Source of the DNA: Paramicrobacterium chengjingii
GTDB taxonomy: Bacteria; Actinomycetota; Actinomycetes; Actinomycetales; Microbacteriaceae
Reading direction: 5' to 3'
Assembly (NCBI RefSeq): GCF_011751765.2
Contig: NZ_CP061169.1
Coordinates: 1,488,001-1,552,000, forward strand
Length of the DNA stretch: 64,000 nucleotides
Within the stretch, counting starts at the first letter, position 1, and every line of letters begins with the position of its first letter. The notes under the pieces are model-generated. The model was not told where the DNA came from, searched no databases, and saw only the letters and a program-made list of their open reading frames with translations. Shown here piece by piece: positions 58,779-64,000 of this stretch. The translations under genes and the position numbers were made by a program.

Positions 58779-59975
58779 GTGACTACAAACCAGAACTACC
58801 TCGCAGTGATCAAGGTGGTCGGCATCGGGGGCGGCGGCGTCAATGCCGTCAACCGGATGATCGAACTCGGGCTGCGAGGCGTTGAATTCATCGCCATTAA
58901 CACTGATGCACAAGCGCTGCTCATGAGCGACGCGGACGTCAAGCTCGACGTGGGACGCGAGATCACTCGAGGGCTCGGCGCGGGCGCCGATCCCGAGGTT
59001 GGTCGTCGCGCAGCCGAAGATCACGCTGAAGAGATCGAGGAGGCGCTTGCGGGCGCCGACATGGTCTTTGTGACCGCGGGCGAGGGCGGCGGCACCGGAA
59101 CCGGTGGAGCTCCCGTCGTTGCGCGCATCGCGAAGTCGATCGGCGCACTCACGATCGGTGTCGTCACGAAGCCATTTGGCTTTGAAGGGCGCCGTCGTCA
59201 GCAGCAGGCAGAGCTCGGCGTAGCCTCGCTGAAAGAAGAGGTCGACACACTCATCGTGGTGCCGAACGACCGGCTTCTTGAGATCAGCGACCGCGGAATC
59301 AGCATGCTCGAAGCGTTCTCGACGGCAGACCAAGTGCTCCTCGCCGGTGTGCAGGGAATCACCGACCTGATCACGACGCCAGGGCTCATCAATCTCGACT
59401 TCGCCGACGTCAAGTCAGTGATGCAGGGTGCAGGGTCAGCTCTCATGGGCATCGGCTCGTCCCGCGGTGCCGATCGGTCGATCAAGGCGGCAGAACTCGC
59501 CGTCGCAAGCCCGCTTCTCGAGGCGAGCATCGAAGGGGCACACGGCGTGTTGCTCTCTATTCAAGGTGGATCGAATCTCGGAATCTTCGAGATTAATGAT
59601 GCGGCCCGGCTCGTGCAGGAGGCGGTGCACCCTGAAGCCAACATCATCTTCGGTGCGGTTATCGACGACACGCTCGGCGACGAGGTACGCGTCACGGTGA
59701 TTGCCGCCGGGTTCGACGGAGGGGAGCCTCCCGCCCGTCAGGTCGAACCGATGAAGGATGCCGTCATTACGACAGGCGGCGTCATGTCGTCGACCGCAGA
59801 GTCCGACGCAGACGATGCCGACAATGCACTGTCGGCCGATGCGGCTCCAGAGCCTGAGCCCGAGCGCAAACCATGGACGCCACCGCGTGCTCCGCAGCAC
59901 ATTCCGGCAACCACGTCAGCGGATGCGTCGTTCTCAGACGAAGACGAACTCGACATTCCCGATTTCCTCAAGTAG
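58779..59975 (+). CDS. ftsZ: Cell division GTPase FtsZ
   Basis: 398 residues, GTG start with GGAGG upstream. The tubulin fold is clear: [17 protein letters not shown] near residue 10, [13 protein letters not shown] (tubulin signature) near residue 104, and [11 protein letters not shown] as T7 loop. A variable acidic linker precedes the C-terminal peptide [10 protein letters not shown], the docking site for SepF and other partners. There is no ftsA, as usual in actinobacteria, so SepF is the expected membrane anchor. Confidence 0.98.
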   Translation: MTTNQNYLAVIKVVGIGGGGVNAVNRMIELGLRGVEFIAINTDAQALLMSDADVKLDVGREITRGLGAGADPEVGRRAAEDHAEEIEEALAGADMVFVTAGEGGGTGTGGAPVVARIAKSIGALTIGVVTKPFGFEGRRRQQQAELGVASLKEEVDTLIVVPNDRLLEISDRGISMLEAFSTADQVLLAGVQGITDLITTPGLINLDFADVKSVMQGAGSALMGIGSSRGADRSIKAAELAVASPLLEASIEGAHGVLLSIQGGSNLGIFEINDAARLVQEAVHPEANIIFGAVIDDTLGDEVRVTVIAAGFDGGEPPARQVEPMKDAVITTGGVMSSTAESDADDADNALSADAAPEPEPERKPWTPPRAPQHIPATTSADASFSDEDELDIPDFLK

Positions 59976-59993
59976 TCGTCAGCACCCTCCGAG

Positions 59994-60030
59994 CATGCGC
60001 CCGGATCCGCATCGCGGATTCGGGCGCATG
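59994..60030 (+). terminator. Terminator after ftsZ
   Basis: A 17-bp stem with one G-T pair (59994-60010 and 60014-60030, CATGCGCCCGGATCCGC) and a 3-nt loop lies 18 bp after the ftsZ stop, followed by TGTGTTTCTG. Confidence 0.65.
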
Positions 60031-60131
60031 TGTGTTTCTGCGACACGCTCACGAATTGCCCGGTTCAATCATCGAAAACCGGCACCTTGACCATTAACCT
60101 CAGAAGAGACGAACCACAATCGGAGGAAGCG

Positions 60132-60620
60132 ATGTCGAACCCCCTGAAGAAGACCATGATGTACCTCGGGCTCGCTGACGAAGAGCTTGAGTACGAGGAG
60201 CAGGCTCAGTCGCAGCAGAACGCTCCCGCACAGTCTGCGCAGGCCACGGCTTCGGCGCAGCCCTCGACACCGCACCGCGCCGCGCCGGTGACGCCTTTGC
60301 GTCGCCCCGCAGCAGTGAAGCAGGCGGCTCCCTCTGAGCTCAGCGAAATTCTGACGGTTCACCCGAAGCAGTACCGAGACGCACAGTCAATTGCTGAAAG
60401 CTTCCGCGAGGGCATCCCCGTGATCATCAACTTGTCTCAGATGAGCGACGGCGATGCTCGTCGGCTCATCGACTTCGCAAGCGGGCTCTCGCAGGGACTT
60501 TACGGCAAGATCGAGCGCGTGACATCGAAGGTCTTCCTTCTCTCGCCGTCGCACGTTTCCATCTCGGGCGAAAGCGATCAGAAGACCGAGTCAGACGCCA
60601 CCTTCTTTGCTCAGCAATAA
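60132..60620 (+). CDS. sepF: Cell division protein SepF
   Basis: 162 residues from ATG at 60132, with GGAGGAAGC upstream. The N-terminal membrane-binding helix is [22 protein letters not shown] Gln/Ala/Pro-rich linker follows, then the SepF core ([50 protein letters not shown]). SepF tethers FtsZ to the membrane. In many relatives pgeF and yggS lie between ftsZ and sepF; here only a terminator and about 100 bp do. Confidence 0.96.
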   Translation: MSNPLKKTMMYLGLADEELEYEEQAQSQQNAPAQSAQATASAQPSTPHRAAPVTPLRRPAAVKQAAPSELSEILTVHPKQYRDAQSIAESFREGIPVIINLSQMSDGDARRLIDFASGLSQGLYGKIERVTSKVFLLSPSHVSISGESDQKTESDATFFAQQ

Positions 60621-60627
60621 TTGACGG

Positions 60628-60924
60628 GTGAGTTCCGTCATTTCTCTGATCGGCAGCATCCTTTATCTGGTGCTGCTCCTGTACTTTTTCGTGATGTGGG
60701 GTCGCTTCATACTTGACCTCATGCGCACGTTCAATCGCGCGTGGCGACCTCGAGGGGCGGGGCTCGTCGCCGCCGAGGTCGTGTATTCGCTCACAGATCC
60801 GCCCGTGAACTTCTTCCGACGAGTGCTGCCTCCGCTTCGCGTGGGAGCCGTTGCCCTCGACTTCGGGTGGACCATCACAATGCTCTGCGTGATCGTGGCG
60901 ATGTTCATCGTCGGATTCCTGTAG
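60628..60924 (+). CDS. yggT: YggT-family membrane protein
   Basis: 98 residues, GTG start 7 bp after sepF. Two membrane helices are visible (LIGSILYLVLLLYFFVMWGRF and GWTITMLCVIVAMFIVGFL), and the family motif LTDPPVNFFRRVLPPLRVG lies between them. It is always near sepF and divIVA in actinobacteria; its role in division or osmotic response is poorly understood. Confidence 0.93.
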   Translation: MSSVISLIGSILYLVLLLYFFVMWGRFILDLMRTFNRAWRPRGAGLVAAEVVYSLTDPPVNFFRRVLPPLRVGAVALDFGWTITMLCVIVAMFIVGFL

Positions 60925-61028
60925 ACGAGCCGACTTTCAGACTCTCCGAATAGAGTGTCCATTGATACAGCGATTGTGGCTGTAATCTGGGACAAGCGTC
61001 ACGCGTCGTGCGTCCCGGCAATTTGCCG

Positions 61029-61058
61029 TTGTGTTTGCTAACGTGGGCACGCTATACA
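61029..61058 (+). promoter_or_regulatory. Candidate sigma-A promoter of divIVA
   Basis: TTGTGT (61029-61034) and TATACA (61053-61058) are separated by 18 bp, about 30 bp upstream of the divIVA ATG. Placing a separate promoter here fits the 164-bp gap after yggT. Confidence 0.35.
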
Positions 61059-61088
61059 TGAACACAGAACACATGAAGGTGGTTAGCC

Positions 61089-61751
61089 ATGGCGCTCACT
61101 CCGGAAGACGTAGTCAATAAGCAGTTTCAGCAGACAAAGTTTCGCGAGGGGTACGACCAGGACGAGGTCGACGATTTCCTTGACGAGGTCGTTGTCGAGC
61201 TGCGCCGCCTGATCCAGGAGAATCAAGATCTCAAGGAGCAGGCCTCGAAGGCTGATTCAAGCTCGAGCTCGTCCAGCCAGAGCGATTCTTCGACGGGGTT
61301 CGTCGCGAAGCAGCCCGCAGAGGCTGCACCCGTCGCGACCCCTGTGCCCGCAGCACCAGCAGCGAAGACCGCAGAGTCAGAGACGCCGGCGCAGGCGACC
61401 GCCGAGTCGACGGACGGCGACTCCGAAAGCTCGAACAGCCTCCTTGTGCTTGCCCGTCGTCTGCACGACGAGCACGTGCGTGAGGGATCAGAAAAGCGCG
61501 ACCAGCTCATTGCAGAGGGCCACGCCACGGCCGCTCGCGTCGTTGCCGAGGCTGAGGCGAAGCAGCGCGAAGAGTTGTCGAAGCTCGAGACTGCCAAGTC
61601 CGGTCTCGAGAAGAAGATCGACGAGCTTCGTCAGTTCGAGAGCGAATACCGCCAGAACCTGCGCAGCTACATCGAGGGTCACCTCAAGGATCTCGACAAG
61701 GCAAGCCCGTCAAACGACTCGTCAAAGCTCTCCGAGTCGACGAGCCACTAG
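61089..61751 (+). CDS. divIVA: Polar growth / septum protein DivIVA (Wag31)
   Basis: 220 residues, ATG with AAGGTGG upstream. The N-terminal membrane-binding domain (MALTPEDVVNKQFQQTKFRE, DQDEVDDFLDEVVVELRRL) is followed by a Ser/Ala/Pro-rich linker (61255-61430) and a long C-terminal coiled coil (ARRLHDEHVREGSEKRDQLI onward). DivIVA marks negatively curved membrane at poles and septa and organises wall growth in actinobacteria. Confidence 0.96.
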   Translation: MALTPEDVVNKQFQQTKFREGYDQDEVDDFLDEVVVELRRLIQENQDLKEQASKADSSSSSSSQSDSSTGFVAKQPAEAAPVATPVPAAPAAKTAESETPAQATAESTDGDSESSNSLLVLARRLHDEHVREGSEKRDQLIAEGHATAARVVAEAEAKQREELSKLETAKSGLEKKIDELRQFESEYRQNLRSYIEGHLKDLDKASPSNDSSKLSESTSH

Positions 61752-61754
61752 GTC

Positions 61755-62408
61755 TTGCCCGAATCACCTTCTCGCACAGCCATGGTCCGCGCGCTCAGCG
61801 TGCTTGTGACCGTGGCTGTGCTGTGGGTGGGCTTTGACCAGTTCACCAAATACCTCGTTGTCACCAACCTGCATGAGAATGAACGCGTCGCCGTATTCGG
61901 CGACGTTCTTCAGTTCGTCTTCGTGCGCAACTCCGGTGCGGCCTTCTCCTTTGCTTCCGGCGCGACGTGGATCTTTTCGCTTCTCGCCACCGGAGTGGTC
62001 ATTGCGATCATCGTGATGGCACGCCGCATCCGTTCTGTTCGTTGGGGTCTTGTGATTGGGCTTCTGCTGGGCGGTGTTCTCGGCAATCTTCTCGACCGGT
62101 ATTTTCGCGAGCCATCATTTGGTCTTGGCCATGTCGTCGACTTCATCTCCACACCATGGATGATCCCGGCAATTTATAACGTTGCGGACATCGGTATTTG
62201 CGTGGCGATGGCGCTGTTCATTCTCCTCACTGTTCTCGGAGTTGGCCTTGACGGCCGCCGCGCGACCAAACTGAAGGCCGAGTCGGAAACGTCCGATACG
62301 GAAGCGACCGAAGGCGAGGGCGGCCTCGCCAGCGAAGGCACAGCCCCAGACGTCGCAGCATCCAGCGATGTCGAAGACGAGAACTCGAGCCCGCAGAAGG
62401 GCAGCTGA
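61755..62408 (+). CDS. lspA: Lipoprotein signal peptidase (SPase II)
   Basis: 217 residues from TTG at 61755; ATG at 61782 is an alternative that starts just before the first membrane helix. Four helices are visible. [13 protein letters not shown] and GNLLDRYF are family motifs. The catalytic pair is Asp129 in HVVDFI and Asp145 in NVADIGI (TTG numbering). It cleaves prolipoprotein signal peptides in the membrane. A cytoplasmic C-terminal tail of about 50 residues is acidic and low-complexity. Overlaps rluD by one base. Confidence 0.95.
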   Translation: MPESPSRTAMVRALSVLVTVAVLWVGFDQFTKYLVVTNLHENERVAVFGDVLQFVFVRNSGAAFSFASGATWIFSLLATGVVIAIIVMARRIRSVRWGLVIGLLLGGVLGNLLDRYFREPSFGLGHVVDFISTPWMIPAIYNVADIGICVAMALFILLTVLGVGLDGRRATKLKAESETSDTEATEGEGGLASEGTAPDVAASSDVEDENSSPQKGS

Positions 62409-63328
62409 TGGAGTCGCGGAGCCTGCCGGTTCCCGACGGCCTTGTAGGGACGAGAGCGGATGCTGGCATCGCGAAGCTTCTCGGCTTTTCGCGTTCCTTT
62501 GCCGCTGACGTCATCGACGCGGGCGGAGTGGAACTCGACGGGCGAGTGCTGCAGAAGTCCGATCGACTTGCCGCTGAGGCCTGGCTGACTGTGTCGTGGA
62601 CACCCCGCCACGAGCCCGTGATTGAGGCGATCGCCGTTGATGATCTTGCAATTGTGCACGATGACGACGACATCGTTGTTGTGAACAAGCCGACGGGCGT
62701 CGCCGCGCACCCCTCTGTGGGGTGGACCGGTCCGACAGTGCTCGGGGCACTCGCGGCGGCCGGCTACACGATCGCGACGTCCGGGCAAACAGAACGAGCG
62801 GGTATCGTGCACCGCCTCGACGTCGGAACAAGCGGACTGATGGTTGTGGCGAAAACCGAACGCGCATACACAGCACTCAAACGCGCTTTTCATGACCGAG
62901 AAGTCGAGAAGATCTACAACGCCGTCGTGCAAGGACATCCCGACCCATTCACCGGAACTATCGAGGCGCCCATCGGCCGACATCCAAAGCACGACTGGAA
63001 GTTTGCCGTCACGGCTGGCGGCAAACCGTCGATCACGCACTATTCGACACGTGAGGCGTTTCCCTACGCCAGCCTGCTCGAGGTGCGTCTCGAGACGGGA
63101 CGCACGCATCAGATTCGGGTACACATGGCTGCGATGAAGCATCCTTGTGTCGGGGATCCTCTCTACGGCTCAGATCCGCGACTGGCTGAGAGGCTCGGCC
63201 TCACCCGGCAATGGCTGCAAGCGGTGCAGCTCTCTTTCTCGCACCCCGCGACAGGGGAGTGGGTTACGTACTCGGCCGACTACGCGCCCGACTTGCAGCA
63301 TGCGCTCGATGTCCTCGGCCGGGATTAG
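62408..63328 (+). CDS. rluD: RluD-type rRNA/tRNA pseudouridine synthase
   Basis: 306 residues. An N-terminal S4-like domain ([20 protein letters not shown]) precedes the RluA-family catalytic domain, where catalytic Asp138 lies in [27 protein letters not shown] and [10 protein letters not shown] complete the signature. It isomerises uridines, most likely in 23S rRNA helix 69. It follows lspA directly, a common actinobacterial arrangement. Confidence 0.94.
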   Translation: MESRSLPVPDGLVGTRADAGIAKLLGFSRSFAADVIDAGGVELDGRVLQKSDRLAAEAWLTVSWTPRHEPVIEAIAVDDLAIVHDDDDIVVVNKPTGVAAHPSVGWTGPTVLGALAAAGYTIATSGQTERAGIVHRLDVGTSGLMVVAKTERAYTALKRAFHDREVEKIYNAVVQGHPDPFTGTIEAPIGRHPKHDWKFAVTAGGKPSITHYSTREAFPYASLLEVRLETGRTHQIRVHMAAMKHPCVGDPLYGSDPRLAERLGLTRQWLQAVQLSFSHPATGEWVTYSADYAPDLQHALDVLGRD

Positions 63329-63361
63329 TCTGGAAGCATATCGTCGTCGTCGCTCGGAGTA

Positions 63362-64000
63362 ATGGTGTCCTCAACTGACTCGTTCGTCCATCTACACGTA
63401 CATAGCGAGTTTTCCATGCTCGATGGGGCCGCTCGCATCAATGAAGTGGTCAAGGCCGCTGCCGAACAAGAGATGCCGGCTCTGGCTGTAACCGACCACG
63501 GAAATATGTTCGGCGCATTCGATTTTTGGAGTGCCGCGACGTCTGCGGGCATCAAACCGATCATCGGCACTGAGGCGTACATCACGCCCGGAACGCATCG
63601 CAGCGACCGCACGCGTGTGCGCTGGGGTGATGGCGGCAGAGACGATGTCTCTGGGTCGGGCGCTTACACGCACATGACAATGCTCGCCGAGACGACCGAG
63701 GGAATGCACAACCTCTTCCGGCTGTCGTCCCGTGCCTCGATCGAGGGCTACTATTTCAAGCCGCGCATGGACCGCGAAACGCTGTCGCAGTACTCGAAGG
63801 GGATCATCGCCACAACCGGATGCCCCAGCGGCGAGGTGCAGACGCGATTGCGGCTGGGGCAGTACAAAGAGGCTCGAGAAGCCGCCGCCGACTTCCGCGA
63901 TATCTTCGGGCACGAGAATTACTACTGCGAGCTGATGGATCACGGCATCGGTATCGAGAAGCGTGTCGCGTCCGAGCTGCTCGACCTCGCGAAAGACCTC
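63362..64000 (+). CDS. dnaE: DNA polymerase III alpha subunit DnaE1, 3' end cut by window edge
   Basis: 213 residues are visible and the frame is open at the right edge. The N-terminal PHP domain is typical: [19 protein letters not shown], then [17 protein letters not shown] and [13 protein letters not shown]. It is the replicative polymerase subunit; the PHP domain may proofread in actinobacteria, as in mycobacterial DnaE1. ATG at 63362 (or the adjacent GTG at 63365) follows CGGAG. The gene should be about 3.5 kb long in full. Confidence 0.95.
   Translation, partial: MVSSTDSFVHLHVHSEFSMLDGAARINEVVKAAAEQEMPALAVTDHGNMFGAFDFWSAATSAGIKPIIGTEAYITPGTHRSDRTRVRWGDGGRDDVSGSGAYTHMTMLAETTEGMHNLFRLSSRASIEGYYFKPRMDRETLSQYSKGIIATTGCPSGEVQTRLRLGQYKEAREAAADFRDIFGHENYYCELMDHGIGIEKRVASELLDLAKDL

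Noticed and set aside
62174..63142. Minus-strand open frame of 322 codons opposite rluD
   Set aside because: It mirrors the RluD frame, has no recognisable domain, and rluD has full catalytic motifs.

Overview
The window is a gene-dense piece of a high-GC actinobacterial chromosome, most likely from the family Microbacteriaceae. The evidence is many GTG starts, 1-4 bp stop/start overlaps, a division cluster without ftsA, DivIVA/Wag31, a class II DAHP synthase, a PASTA kinase, GarA/FtsR-type regulators, and tRNA-dependent amidation by GatCAB. I see no transposase, phage gene, CRISPR array, rRNA operon or broken gene. One CDS is cut at each edge: a YbbN-type thioredoxin on the left and dnaE on the right.

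Layout, 1-20 kb: ybbN (partial), ybaK, a cysteine desulfurase with mnmA (tRNA thiolation), an IclR regulator, ligA, an acyl-CoA ligase, gatCAB, an unknown gene, dinB and a GerW-like gene. A TPP riboswitch follows, controlling a thiamine ECF transporter (ykoE, a fused double ATPase, ykoC) that overlaps a small P-loop kinase-like gene. Next come a PBP5-like protein whose active site looks dead, a zincin-like protein and orn.

Layout, 20-38 kb: tRNA-His, a 55-residue membrane protein missed by length filters, a tetR/O-methyltransferase pair under a perfect palindrome, tRNA-Arg, yggS-pdxY, an S4 protein, an SGNH hydrolase and a pgsA-like gene. Then garA-ftsR-merR, an orphan ParA, pyruvate carboxylase, a MinD-like ATPase with a long disordered head, def, a second acyl-CoA ligase and a ROK glucokinase.

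Layout, 38-64 kb: plsC, aroG, pknL, a LysM hydrolase-like gene, an Rv2175c-type DNA-binding gene, a prenyl synthase and a DUF3040 gene. These lead into the division and cell-wall cluster mraZ-rsmH-ftsL-ftsI-murF-mraY-murD-ftsW-murG-murC-ftsQ-ftsZ, then sepF-yggT-divIVA, lspA, rluD and dnaE. As I recall it, this order follows the Mycobacterium tuberculosis Rv2182c-to-Rv2145c region, with two differences: murE is not between ftsI and murF, and the pgeF-yggS pair is not between ftsZ and sepF (yggS sits at 23 kb instead).

Most of the window is core genome. The points I would follow up are: the catalytically degenerate PBP5 homologue; the kinase-like gene in the TPP-controlled operon; the missing murE; a phased MraZ operator array with a second pair in the opposite orientation; the TetR palindrome; and an octamer (GGATGCTG and its complement) that I counted 24 times against roughly 2-3 expected. 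I did not find a clear new multi-gene defence or biosynthetic system.
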